Shown piece by piece: positions 31,864-40,514 of a DNA stretch of 64,000 bases; the first letter of the stretch is position 1, and each line of letters opens with the position of its first letter. The notes below the pieces were generated by a model. The model did not search any database. It was not told the origin of the DNA and worked only from the letters and a program-made list of their open reading frames with translations. This DNA comes from Rurimicrobium sp040387755. GTDB lineage: Bacteria; Bacteroidota; Bacteroidia; Chitinophagales; Chitinophagaceae. The stretch spans positions 558,001 through 622,000 of the forward strand of contig JAZKDB010000001.1 in assembly GCA_040387755.1 (NCBI GenBank). The letters are read 5' to 3'. Position numbers and translations under genes: made by a program.

Positions 31864-33669
31864 ATGAAAATTATATTCCTTATTATATCTGGTTTTTTTT
31901 CATTTTTTACTGCAAGGGCATCTGTAGATAGTCTTTGGAAAGAATATATAGAGAGTAAAAATCCACAGAAGATTGCCCCTTACATTCTGGATAATTATGC
32001 TAATACCGAAAATGGAACCAAAATAGATAGTGTTTTTTGTAAATTATTGGGTGATGAATCGACTAAAAATTATGATGAATTATTTTTATTGTATAAAAGC
32101 TATTTTTCGCATTCAATTCTTACTAATAAAAAATTCTCTATAGATAAAGCTGAAGCCTGGGTAAAACTGATAGAGAATCAAAAGGACATCAATCACTCAT
32201 ATTTGGCTTATCGTAACTTAACCAAGGTATTACTTTATTTTGAGGAGAAAAAAGAGGCTTGCAATTCTGCAAAGAAAGAATATCATTTTGCAGGATTATC
32301 AGACAACAAGACATTCAAGATAGAAGCCTTATTTGATAAAGCCAAGTGTTTTGAGTACGAAAACAACAAATCGGAGGCATTCAAAAGTTATTTAGACGCG
32401 TATTACTTTTCTTTAGAAATTAAGAACAAGGCATTAATTCAACAGTCGATTCAGCTTATTTCTGATTTTTTTGTAAGTAATAAATTATATACTAAAGCGC
32501 AGAAGTATAAGAAACAGGAATTAGCTCTTTTTCTGAGAAATAATAGCAATTGCGATTCCAATAAGTACTATGCTTTGCTTTCGGAGTTGTCAGATAATTA
32601 TTTTGATAATAATGAAGTTCAAGAAGCAATTTTATACTCTAATCAGGTTTTAAATTATTGTATCAAGAAAGGAAATCGTGCCTTATTGATTAAGCAGTTG
32701 GCCGTTATTCGATCCAATTATTTTGAAAATAATAACTTCAATGGTTTGCTTGAATTGTACAGAGTCAGATTCCCGGCCGAATTGGACTCTCTGAAAAAGA
32801 ATAATGAAGTAGCTTATTACCGAATCCGTTCTCTAATTTATGAAAGAAACGGTCAACTGGGAATAGCGATATCTTATTTGGATTCGGCTGAGAAAAAACT
32901 CAAAAACTCAAGTAAGGATGCTTTAATGCGCAGTAATTTTTATAACCGTAAAGGTGAATTTTTTCTGAGACAAAATATGCCACGTGAAGCGGTTGAGAGT
33001 TTGCTTACATCTTATGAAATCAGCTATCAGGAGAAGTACTATCCCTTCCTGAAATCCATAGTGCATAATCTGGATTCGGCTTATGAGCAATTAGGTGATT
33101 ATAAAAATGCTCATTACTACAGAGGTTTATCAATTGCATACGACGACTCGCTTAAGCAGATGATAGATAATGATGAGATAGTATTATTAGAAGTAGAAAA
33201 TCTGGAAAAACAAAAGGAATTGTTGCTTATTCAACATGAAGAGCAGGTTGCCAGAAAGCACAATCTGCAATACATGTTGATTGTCATATTAATCGCATCG
33301 AGTTTTATTATTCTGATTGTTTTAGGCTCTATCAAAATCCATAGTTTAGTTATCCGTTCCTTGGGTTATTTTGTATTTATTTTCTTTTTTGAGTTTATTA
33401 TTCTACTTGCGGATAATAAAATCCATCACATGACGCATGGAGAACCTTTGAAAATAATGGGGCTTAAGATTATACTCATCGGAATGTTATTGCCTATACA
33501 TCATTGGGTAGAACACAAAGTGGTTCATTATCTGTTGCATCATCATATTCTGCAGAACTTCAAAATCTGGACATGGTTCAAACAGAAATTCCTTATTTCA
33601 AAAAACAAGATAACACCTGTGATTTTAAATGCAGAAGAGGATAGTGCAGAGCAGGTTCAAAGAGATTAG
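31864..33669 (+). CDS. TPR protein with C-terminal histidine-rich membrane module
   Basis: 601 residues. An N-terminal signal peptide (MKIIFLIISGFFSFFTARAS), helical TPR-like repeats (about 60-430, for example SYLDSAEKKLKNSSKDALM, REAVESLLTSYEISYQEKY), a coiled coil (about 437-465, LEVENLEKQKELLLIQHEEQ), then three hydrophobic helices (about 470-490, 500-517, 531-545). The layout signal-TPR-coil-TM matches Bacteroidota sensor kinases such as the one at 59353, but the kinase domain is missing. Instead the membrane part is histidine-rich: H521, H522, H525, H546, H547, H551, H555 and H559-H561. This could be a metal or haem site or a signal-transmission module; that is inference. A strong terminator at 33681-33714 follows. 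Confidence 0.85.
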   Translation: MKIIFLIISGFFSFFTARASVDSLWKEYIESKNPQKIAPYILDNYANTENGTKIDSVFCKLLGDESTKNYDELFLLYKSYFSHSILTNKKFSIDKAEAWVKLIENQKDINHSYLAYRNLTKVLLYFEEKKEACNSAKKEYHFAGLSDNKTFKIEALFDKAKCFEYENNKSEAFKSYLDAYYFSLEIKNKALIQQSIQLISDFFVSNKLYTKAQKYKKQELALFLRNNSNCDSNKYYALLSELSDNYFDNNEVQEAILYSNQVLNYCIKKGNRALLIKQLAVIRSNYFENNNFNGLLELYRVRFPAELDSLKKNNEVAYYRIRSLIYERNGQLGIAISYLDSAEKKLKNSSKDALMRSNFYNRKGEFFLRQNMPREAVESLLTSYEISYQEKYYPFLKSIVHNLDSAYEQLGDYKNAHYYRGLSIAYDDSLKQMIDNDEIVLLEVENLEKQKELLLIQHEEQVARKHNLQYMLIVILIASSFIILIVLGSIKIHSLVIRSLGYFVFIFFFEFIILLADNKIHHMTHGEPLKIMGLKIILIGMLLPIHHWVEHKVVHYLLHHHILQNFKIWTWFKQKFLISKNKITPVILNAEEDSAEQVQRD

Positions 33670-33680
33670 TAAAGAGCAAA

Positions 33681-33714
33681 AAAAGCGCCCAAAGAACTTT
33701 GGGCGCTTTTTTTT
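33681..33714. terminator. Bidirectional hairpin terminator
   Basis: Perfect 10-bp arms 33685-33694 and 33697-33706 with A-run before and T-run after, between two convergent gene ends. Confidence 0.9.
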
Positions 33715-33731
33715 ATATAGAGATTATAATT

Positions 33732-35744
33732 TTACTCAACTAGTAATTTTTTAATTGTCCGTTTTTGCTCTTTAGTGATTTCAATAACATAAAAACCTGG
33801 AGTTAACGATTGTTTTGTATTTGATTCGTTTAACTCTACATCCCTAACTTTTTGTCCTAACAGATTATAGATGCTGGCTTTTGCGCCAATCATGCTCTCT
33901 TTAACTGCAATTACAAACTCACCATTTGAAGGGTTCGGGAAGATTTGTACTGAATTCTGTAAAGCAAAGTCTTCTACTGAAGTAGGGAAGCTGGATATAG
34001 TGTGGCATGCCGAAGTATCCCTGCAATGTCCGTCAAAGATGGTTACAGCATAGTCTGCATTACCCAGTGCAATATAGCTTTTGCCGGTTGCTCCCGCAAT
34101 CTCATTTTTCAATTTACAGCCAATCCATTGGTATTTGACACCGGTGGCATGCGAGGTAAGCACTACACCCGAAACACTGACAGTGTCATTTAAATGACGG
34201 ACATCAAGATTCATCGTTACAAATTCTTCGCAGCCGGTCAGGCCAGTAATTGTTTGTTTGTAAAAGCCGGACTTATTATAGGTAACACCATCAAGAATAA
34301 ATGAGTCGCAAATGGTATCGTTAATAGTGGTATAAACAGGAACACAGTAATCCAGTTTATGAATAAAAACGTCACTATTACCCACACTTCCCAATTTAAA
34401 TACTTCTTTGGCAGGGTTAAAATCTACAGAATCTCTGAAGAGACCAGTAGTAAGAATATTACCAGCCATGTCTATGTTCATACCAATACTACTGTCCTCC
34501 AAAGTACCTCCGAAACGTTTTGCCCATATAAAATTGGAACTCAGGTCAAATTTCATGACGAAAACATCGTGATTTCCAGCGCTGTTTAAAACATAGCTTT
34601 TGGTGGGTCTCGGGTCAAAATTTACAGTGTCAGAAAATACACCTGTTACTACCACATTACCCCATAGGTCAGCTTTGCAAGACATTCCAGCACAATCTGC
34701 ATCAGCTTCGCCTACAGCCTTGGCCCAAAGAAAGTTTCCTGACAAGTCTAGTTTTGCCAAGAATATATCATTTGCCCCTTTTGAAGTGATATAATTTGTA
34801 TCAGCATCAAGAGTAGAGATATCGAAATCTACTTTACCTGAAAAATTACCTGTAATATATACATAACCAGAATCGGTCACATCTATACCTTTCCCGATAT
34901 CATTGTTAGGTCCTCCTATTTGTTTTACCCATACCAATGCACCTGTAGAGCTGAATTTGGAGATGAATATATCCTTTAAACCATTTGTTCCCAATTTGAA
35001 AACACCTCCCAGAGGATCGAAATCTCCACTTCCCTCAAATGTACCGATAGTATAAATATTGCCAAATTTATCTACAGCAATGCTGTTACCCTGATCAATC
35101 CCATCTGTCCCAAATGTCCTTGTCCAATATGTATTACCAAATTGATCCATCTTGGTAATATATATTTCTGCAAGGCTTGATAATGACCATATTGTACCAG
35201 TTGAATATATGTAGCCGAGTTTGTCCCAAGTATTAGACATTGCCATATCCGGAGTGGATCCGCCCAATCGTCTTACCCATTGAAAAAAGCCATCTCTGTC
35301 CAGTTTGACTGTAAAGATATCCCTGTCTCCAATAGAGTTAATAACACCTCCACCTATACCGGGATTGAAATCAGCCACACCTTTGAAAGTTCCTGTTATG
35401 TAAATATTTTGCATGGGATCTAGGGTTACTGAACTGGCTTCTTCGTCTAATGCTCCGCCAAACTTTTTAGCCCATAGAAATGCTCCTGTGGGGTCTTGTT
35501 TCATTACGAAAATATCCGTTAAGCCAAACGCAGTTATATTGAAAACCCCTGGTCCGGGATCAAAATCTATGGTGCCCGTAAATTTACCTACAGTGTATAC
35601 ATTTCCCATTGGGTCAGTTGCTACAGAATTACCTTGTTCATTTCCGCCCGAACCGACGGTTTTGCCCCAGGAAAATTTTGCCGATTGACCATCTGAGTGC
35701 AATACAGGAAAAAGTATCGCAAGGGTGAATAATAATTTTTTCAT
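33732..35744 (-). CDS. T9SS-exported SBBP-repeat protein
   Basis: 670 residues from ATG 35744. Signal peptide MKKLLFTLAILFPVLHSDGQ. Residues about 30-470 are at least seven units of about 65-75 residues with the SBBP pattern, such as GSGGNEQGNSVATDPMGNVYTVGKF and DIFISKFSSTGALVWVKQIGG, which form a beta-propeller-like fold. A CVPVYTTINDTICDSFILDG segment (about 475-495) resembles a short Ig-like region, then comes the type A sorting domain (VQIFPNPSNGEFVIAVKE, LLGQKVRDVELNES, GFYVIEITKEQ). Exported over T9SS to the surface, ligand unknown. It is the middle of the five T9SS cargos seen here. Confidence 0.92.
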   Translation of the reverse strand: MKKLLFTLAILFPVLHSDGQSAKFSWGKTVGSGGNEQGNSVATDPMGNVYTVGKFTGTIDFDPGPGVFNITAFGLTDIFVMKQDPTGAFLWAKKFGGALDEEASSVTLDPMQNIYITGTFKGVADFNPGIGGGVINSIGDRDIFTVKLDRDGFFQWVRRLGGSTPDMAMSNTWDKLGYIYSTGTIWSLSSLAEIYITKMDQFGNTYWTRTFGTDGIDQGNSIAVDKFGNIYTIGTFEGSGDFDPLGGVFKLGTNGLKDIFISKFSSTGALVWVKQIGGPNNDIGKGIDVTDSGYVYITGNFSGKVDFDISTLDADTNYITSKGANDIFLAKLDLSGNFLWAKAVGEADADCAGMSCKADLWGNVVVTGVFSDTVNFDPRPTKSYVLNSAGNHDVFVMKFDLSSNFIWAKRFGGTLEDSSIGMNIDMAGNILTTGLFRDSVDFNPAKEVFKLGSVGNSDVFIHKLDYCVPVYTTINDTICDSFILDGVTYNKSGFYKQTITGLTGCEEFVTMNLDVRHLNDTVSVSGVVLTSHATGVKYQWIGCKLKNEIAGATGKSYIALGNADYAVTIFDGHCRDTSACHTISSFPTSVEDFALQNSVQIFPNPSNGEFVIAVKESMIGAKASIYNLLGQKVRDVELNESNTKQSLTPGFYVIEITKEQKRTIKKLLVE

Positions 35745-35810
35745 ATGGATATATTTATTTCCTAACAAATGTAAAGACTTAAGGATATATTAACAAATCT
35801 ATTTTCAACA

Positions 35811-35844
35811 AAAAAAGAGTACCCTTTTTTAGGGTACTCTTTTT
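35811..35844 (-). terminator. Hairpin terminator on the minus strand downstream of the SRP locus
   Basis: Perfect arms 35816-35825 and 35831-35840, a five-T loop, A and T runs on both sides. It would end minus-strand transcripts that come from the 36012 gene and run through the SRP RNA gene antisense. Confidence 0.75.
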
Positions 35845-35871
35845 AAAAGTGCTGTATTTCAATGATTATTT

Positions 35872-35903
35872 TTTGTTTTTTTTTGCTAAAGGCATTACCT
35901 TTG
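35872..35903 (+). promoter_or_regulatory. Promoter of the SRP RNA gene
   Basis: TTTG at 35872-35875 and TACCTTTG at 35896-35903, 20 bp apart: a full Bacteroidota-type promoter. The expected start site (4-6 nt after) coincides with the first base of the SRP RNA. Confidence 0.75.
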
Positions 35904-35908
35904 CTGCA

Positions 35909-36006
35909 CTGGCGAGTCTTATACGACCAGCTCCTATCGAATCCCCCAGGACAGGAATGTAGCAAGGGTAGATGGTTGTAGCGGTGCGATGTGAGTAACT
36001 CGTCAG
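35909..36006 (+). ncRNA. ffs: Signal recognition particle RNA (bacterial small type)
   Basis: About 98 nt. The ends pair: CTGGCGAGT at 35909-35917 with ACTCGTCAG at 35998-36006. Inner helices pair TACGACC (35922-35928) with GGTTGTA (35974-35980). The apical loop is the SRP hallmark CCAGGACAGGAATGTAGCAAGG around 35946-35967, in which a GGAA tetraloop is closed by ACA/TGT and the AGCA of the symmetric loop binds Ffh protein. A promoter at 35872 precedes and a seven-T run follows at 36007-36013, overlapping the stop codon of the convergent barrel gene. The helix pattern and the conserved apical loop make the assignment firm. Confidence 0.92.
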
Positions 36007-36011
36007 TTTTT

Positions 36012-36968
36012 TTATTTATTCAGGCGTTCACGCATTTTACCGACGCTCGCATCTTTTTTCTTCTTGGTATTAAAAAGGTAGCCCAATTTTAATCCGCCTC
36101 CTATTCCAATTCCAACGTCACCTCTGCCAAATCGGGTATAACCAAAATTTTGATAAGGGATATTGTCCAATGAGACGTAAGGATTATTACCTGCATCTTT
36201 ATTTATTTTAGTTTGCTGGCTTCTGAAATTATCAACTCCCATGCCCATCAAGGCATACAAATCAATAGAGAAGGTATTATCTAAAATCCATTGTTTGCCC
36301 ACTGTTACCGAAACAAATGAGGTCATAATGCCTTTTGTCTGAATTTTTGTGGCATAAGTCAAAGGGTCTGTATACACCATGTTGCGCTGATAATAGCCTA
36401 GCATAACAGCAGGTTTAAGGTATCCACCCTGAAGAATATGCATCAATTTTCTGTTGGTCAATTCAAAATCGGGTAATCTGAGCACTTTTAAGCCTACACC
36501 AATCGAAGCGCCTTTTTGATCAAGCTTGATTTCCTGATTTGACGAACTGTAAGCATTGTTAATAGTAAGATTTTTGCCAAGCCCAATTACATTTAGCTGA
36601 TATTCAACACTTCTTCCCGGTTTAATAGATTTTTCAAGATAAAAATCTGTAAAACCTACTGCAGGAGACAATATTCCTGCTTTTATTATCCAACGCTTTT
36701 GCCCCTTATAAAAATCATAATCACTAAGTGGGTCTGTAAAATACTGCACACGTCCTGATTTGAAGACGATTTTTTCGACCTCGAGAACACTAACACCAAT
36801 TACAAGTTGTTCTGCATCGCTTGGTTTGTACTTTATCTCAGTTGAATTAATTTCAGTAACCTGACAATTGATAGGTTCTCTCTGATTTTTGAGAAAAAGC
36901 TTCTCCTGGGCATCAATGTGACCAATAAAAAAGAAAAAACAAGATAGCAGGCCAATGATTTTTTTCAT
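36012..36968 (-). CDS. Outer-membrane beta-barrel-type protein, hypothetical
   Basis: 318 residues, signal peptide MKKIIGLLSCFFFFIGHIDAQ. The first 80 residues (EKLFLKNQREPINCQVTEIN, STEIKYKPSDAEQLVIGVSV, EVEKIVFKSGRVQYFT) are a domain seen in many Bacteroidota proteins. The rest alternates hydrophobic and polar residues with Tyr/Gly turns (GYLKPAVMLGYYQRN, DLYALMGMGVDNFRS, GDVGIGIGGGLKLGYLF), as expected for a barrel of about 8-10 strands. Its 3' end overlaps the tail of the SRP RNA gene on the other strand. Function unknown. Confidence 0.7.
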   Translation of the reverse strand: MKKIIGLLSCFFFFIGHIDAQEKLFLKNQREPINCQVTEINSTEIKYKPSDAEQLVIGVSVLEVEKIVFKSGRVQYFTDPLSDYDFYKGQKRWIIKAGILSPAVGFTDFYLEKSIKPGRSVEYQLNVIGLGKNLTINNAYSSSNQEIKLDQKGASIGVGLKVLRLPDFELTNRKLMHILQGGYLKPAVMLGYYQRNMVYTDPLTYATKIQTKGIMTSFVSVTVGKQWILDNTFSIDLYALMGMGVDNFRSQQTKINKDAGNNPYVSLDNIPYQNFGYTRFGRGDVGIGIGGGLKLGYLFNTKKKKDASVGKMRERLNK

Positions 36969-37135
36969 AAAAAGTGCATTTTATGTTTAGGAAACGTAAA
37001 AATTGTGATTTTATTATAGACTCAATAAAATATGATTCGTTTAACAGACGTAAAATTAAATTTAAAGGTTGGTACAAAAGCGCATCATCCGGCACTTTTA
37101 ACAAAAAGCTAATCTACTTACCCAAACATAAAGTT

Positions 37136-37143
37136 TATCTTTG
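37136..37143 (+). promoter_or_regulatory. Promoter -7 element close to the L,D-transpeptidase start
   Basis: TATCTTTG matches TAnnTTTG exactly and ends 8 nt before ATG 37152. No -33 TTTG at normal distance was found. Confidence 0.3.
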
Positions 37144-37151
37144 GTACAATC

Positions 37152-37991
37152 ATGAGAGTAAAAAACAAAAACAACAAACGCATTTTTTTAACTATATCTG
37201 CCGTATTCTTAATTTTCAGCTTAAGTGTCCACACTAATGCCGATAATGGTATCCGTGTTGGGAGTACTCCGGATCCGGTTTCATCGGAGTATATACAAAG
37301 TGTTTACGAAAAAATTGATTTTTGCGGTTCGGCAAAGCTTAATCCTTTGGTATTTGAACAGGCGTTTCGAGGATATTCTAATTTAAGATTTGCAGGAAAA
37401 TTAAGCGCTAAGGAAGAAATTTTGACGGTCTGTGACTATTCTCTTTCTTCGAATGTAAAACGATTATGGATTATCAATCTGGCTGAGAGAAAAGTACTGC
37501 TGAATACCTATGTAGCTCATGGCCAGGGTACCGGAGATGAGTTTGCAACCACATTTTCAAATCGCGAAAACTCTCATCAAAGTAGCTTGGGGTTTTATGT
37601 AACCGGCGAAACATATAATGGCGAACATGGTCTCTCGCTTTACCTGCATGGAATGGACCAGCAATATAACAGTGCAGCTTACAAAAGGTCTATTGTGTTG
37701 CATGGTGCTGCATATGTTTCCGAGACATTCATCCGCCAAAATCAAAGGTTGGGGCGTAGTTGGGGATGCCCGGCTGTTGCCGAAGAACTGGCTCCTGAAA
37801 TAATCAGCCTGATAAAAGGAGGAACTTGTCTTTTTAGTTATCATCACGATATTCAATATCTCAGCACTTCTTATTGGCTCAATAAAAGGGTGAACAGAAT
37901 TCAAAACCAAAGTGTTGCTCGTCAATTTGAGTTGGTAATACCTCAACAACCTGAGGCTGATGACGTAAACTCCTTATTGGTGGGCCATTAA
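37152..37991 (+). CDS. Murein L,D-transpeptidase catalytic domain protein
   Basis: 279 residues. The N-terminal signal is MRVKNKNNKRIFLTISAVFL plus the following 9 residues. The catalytic part (about 90-240) has GEHGLSLYLHGMDQQYNSAAY, H184 in IVLHGAAYVS and cysteine C206 in LGRSWGCPAVAEE, the arrangement of the second YkuD-related family that cleaves or forms bonds in murein peptides. No lipobox is visible, so it is periplasmic and soluble. It differs clearly from the YkuD lipoprotein at 19783. A TATCTTTG element lies only 8 nt upstream of the ATG, so the mRNA would be almost leaderless. Confidence 0.9.
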   Translation: MRVKNKNNKRIFLTISAVFLIFSLSVHTNADNGIRVGSTPDPVSSEYIQSVYEKIDFCGSAKLNPLVFEQAFRGYSNLRFAGKLSAKEEILTVCDYSLSSNVKRLWIINLAERKVLLNTYVAHGQGTGDEFATTFSNRENSHQSSLGFYVTGETYNGEHGLSLYLHGMDQQYNSAAYKRSIVLHGAAYVSETFIRQNQRLGRSWGCPAVAEELAPEIISLIKGGTCLFSYHHDIQYLSTSYWLNKRVNRIQNQSVARQFELVIPQQPEADDVNSLLVGH

Positions 37992-38075
37992 TCTATTTTG
38001 TTGTTTACAAAATAGAATCTGTTTCGAAGCGTTTATTATTTATCTTGCAACCACATTATAAGTAACCAGAACTCA

Positions 38076-38480
38076 ATGAATTTACGTTCACATCTTCGCG
38101 CTTCCAAAGACTCAGAAACATCTGCTTTAAACGATATTCTGTTTATCCTGCTTTTCTTTTTCCTGATTATCTCCACTTTGGCCAATCCTAATCTGGTAAA
38201 AGTATCAGTTCCCAAAGCTTCAAGCGATAGTAAAGCAAAGCAAACAGTTGTAGTAACTGTGGATTCCCTGCAACGTTTTTTTATTGGGACCCGTTCTGTT
38301 CAGGCAGATTCTCTGCAATCCGCAATCGCGGCTGCAGTTGCCAAAAGTCATGATGCAGAGCCAACCGTAGTGATTAACGGTGATAAAAAAGCTGAGTTTG
38401 ATAATATTGTTGCCATAATGCGTGCCGCCAAAATTCTGAAACTGAAAACAGTTGTTGCAGTGGATAAGGAGAAGAAGTAA
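38076..38480 (+). CDS. exbD: ExbD/TolR-type biopolymer transport protein
   Basis: 134 residues. The family signature is one N-terminal transmembrane helix (LNDILFILLFFFLIISTLAN, about 19-38) with the proton-binding Asp in ALNDILF (D20) near the cytoplasmic end, and a small periplasmic domain (VVVTVDSLQRFFIG, AEPTVVINGDKKAEFDNIVAIMRAAK). ExbD proteins with ExbB use the proton gradient to energise TonB-dependent outer-membrane transport. No exbB, tonB or receptor gene is adjacent; the neighbour is a DUF983 gene. The family is certain, which complex it serves is not. Confidence 0.9.
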   Translation: MNLRSHLRASKDSETSALNDILFILLFFFLIISTLANPNLVKVSVPKASSDSKAKQTVVVTVDSLQRFFIGTRSVQADSLQSAIAAAVAKSHDAEPTVVINGDKKAEFDNIVAIMRAAKILKLKTVVAVDKEKK

Positions 38481-38554
38481 TTTCGGTAACTCTACTTTTT
38501 AACCAATTTATTTCAGATTCTTTTTGAGCATCATCGTACCTTCGCGGCTCATTA

Positions 38555-38971
38555 ATGAACATTTCAATGCCTTCAGACAAAGCTCCTGCTTTACTCCCCA
38601 GTATTCTTAAAATGAAATGCCCTAATTGCCGTAAAGGCAATATGTTTACCAATAAGTCAATTTTTCCACTTGGCACTATGCTCAGTATGCCCGAAAAGTG
38701 TGCAGAATGTGGACAGGAAATGGAATTGGAACCTGGTTTTTATTATGGTACCGGTTATGTATCTTATGGGCTTACTGTAGCTTTGCTGGCTACTGTTTTT
38801 GTCGCTTATTGGGTACTTGTTGGGCTTAGTTATAAAGATAACAGTATCTTCATCGCCTTATCTGTGGCAGTAGGATTATGTCTATTATTACAACCCTGGA
38901 TTATGCGTATTTCACGGGTATTGTATTTATACATGTTCGTGCGGTATGGCAAAGGACATAAGGCCAAATAG
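38555..38971 (+). CDS. DUF983 family membrane protein, second copy
   Basis: 138 residues from ATG 38555 (an ATG at 38567 is also possible). The zinc-ribbon-like four cysteines are CPNCRKGNMF (about 23-32) and CAECGQ (about 50-55). Two transmembrane helices follow (about 68-90 and 97-120), with the shared motif VGLSYKDNSIFIAL. It is a paralogue of the protein at 9217-9603, from which it differs mainly in the N-terminal residues. Function unknown. It lies between exbD and accC on the same strand. Confidence 0.87.
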   Translation: MNISMPSDKAPALLPSILKMKCPNCRKGNMFTNKSIFPLGTMLSMPEKCAECGQEMELEPGFYYGTGYVSYGLTVALLATVFVAYWVLVGLSYKDNSIFIALSVAVGLCLLLQPWIMRISRVLYLYMFVRYGKGHKAK

Positions 38972-39006
38972 AACGAATTTATTAGTTAAGAAAATATACT
39001 TCTTCA

Positions 39007-40488
39007 ATGCAAAAAATATTAGTGGCCAACCGTGGCGAAATAGCTCTTCGTGTAATGCGTACAGCACGCGAAATGGGCATCAAAACCGTAGCGGTATTCT
39101 CTGAAGCAGACCGTAATATGCCTTTCGTTCGTTTTGCCGACGAAGCGATTTGTATCGGTCCGGCAGCATCAGCACAATCTTACCTCAGAATCGAAAAAAT
39201 TCTGGAAGCAGCACACCAGACGGGTGCAGATGCTGTTCATCCGGGTTATGGTTTTCTGAGCGAGAATGCAGATTTTTCTAAAGCTGTTACCGATGCAGGG
39301 TTGATTTTTATTGGTCCCAGTGCTTATTCCATTAATATGATGGGCAATAAAATTTCGGCCAAGCAGGCTGCCAAGAAATTTGATGTACCCATGGTTCCGG
39401 GTACGGATGAACCCATCAGCGACCTCAATGAAGCCATTAGAATAGCTAAGGAAGTGGGTTTCCCGATTCTGATCAAAGCCGCAGCAGGTGGTGGTGGTAA
39501 AGGTATGCGCGTAGTAGAGAATGAAGCAGAATTTGAAAGCCAGATGCGTATGGCTCAGAGCGAAGCTTTAAGCGCTTTTGGTAATGGTGATGTATTTATG
39601 GAGCGCTATGTAGGTTCTCCAAAACATATCGAAATACAGGTTCTCGGTGATAATTATGGCAATTATGTTTACCTTTTTGAGCGTGAATGTTCCGTACAAC
39701 GCCGACATCAAAAACTGATAGAAGAAGCTCCATCAAGCTGTCTTACACCTGCTATACGTGCCAAAATGGGTGAAGCCGCTGTGGCCGCAGCCCGAGCCTG
39801 TAATTACAGCGGTGCAGGTACGATTGAGTTTTTGGTGGATGAGGCTCTGAATTTTTATTTCCTCGAAATGAATACACGACTACAGGTAGAGCATTGTGTA
39901 ACAGAAATGATAAGTGGGGTAGATTTGGTGAAAGAGCAAATCAAAGTGGCCCGTGGTGAAAAACTTTCTTTCACTCAGGAAAATTTAAAAATCAACGGGC
40001 ATAGCTTGGAATTGCGCGTTTGTGCAGAAGATCCTTTGAATAATTTTCTGCCCGATACCGGACGATTGGAATTATACCAAACCCCTAAAGGTCCTGGAGT
40101 AAGAGTAGATGACGGTTATGAGCAAGGAATGGATATTCCGATTTTTTACGACCCTATGATTGCTAAATTGGTGGTTCATGCAGCTACACGCGAAGAGGCT
40201 ATTGAACGTATGAGCCGTGCCATTGATGAATATCAGATTCAGGGCATACAAACTACTTTGTCTTTTGGTAAATGGGCTATTCATACAGAACCTTTCAAAG
40301 CCGGACAATACGATACAAAATTTATCGAAAAATACTTTAAGCCTGAGTATTTGGTACAGTCAAACCCCGAAGCAGAGAAAGTTGCTGCATTATTGGGTTC
40401 GCTTATCTGGGAAAAGGAAAATAAGCCAACTGTTACGATTGAGGCAACTAATGGTATAGTAAGTAAATGGAAAATGCGTAACCGATAG
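39007..40488 (+). CDS. accC: Acetyl-CoA carboxylase, biotin carboxylase subunit
   Basis: 493 residues. It carboxylates biotin on the carrier protein with bicarbonate and ATP, the first step of malonyl-CoA synthesis for fatty acids. Seen are the N-terminal domain (ILVANRGEIALRVMRTAREM, 4-23), the ATP-grasp nucleotide loop KAAAGGGGKGMRVVENE (about 157-173), and the metal and biotin segment FLEMNTRLQVEHCVTEM (about 286-302). The C-terminal domain is a little longer than in E. coli AccC (449 residues). accB is not adjacent. It may equally belong to another biotin carboxylase complex. Confidence 0.95.
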   Translation: MQKILVANRGEIALRVMRTAREMGIKTVAVFSEADRNMPFVRFADEAICIGPAASAQSYLRIEKILEAAHQTGADAVHPGYGFLSENADFSKAVTDAGLIFIGPSAYSINMMGNKISAKQAAKKFDVPMVPGTDEPISDLNEAIRIAKEVGFPILIKAAAGGGGKGMRVVENEAEFESQMRMAQSEALSAFGNGDVFMERYVGSPKHIEIQVLGDNYGNYVYLFERECSVQRRHQKLIEEAPSSCLTPAIRAKMGEAAVAAARACNYSGAGTIEFLVDEALNFYFLEMNTRLQVEHCVTEMISGVDLVKEQIKVARGEKLSFTQENLKINGHSLELRVCAEDPLNNFLPDTGRLELYQTPKGPGVRVDDGYEQGMDIPIFYDPMIAKLVVHAATREEAIERMSRAIDEYQIQGIQTTLSFGKWAIHTEPFKAGQYDTKFIEKYFKPEYLVQSNPEAEKVAALLGSLIWEKENKPTVTIEATNGIVSKWKMRNR

Positions 40489-40514
40489 GCTGTATCTTTG
40501 CGCTCCCAAAAAAT

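Noticed and set aside
37136..37143. A full promoter for the L,D-transpeptidase
   Set aside because: No -33 element at usable spacing; listed as a weak element only.
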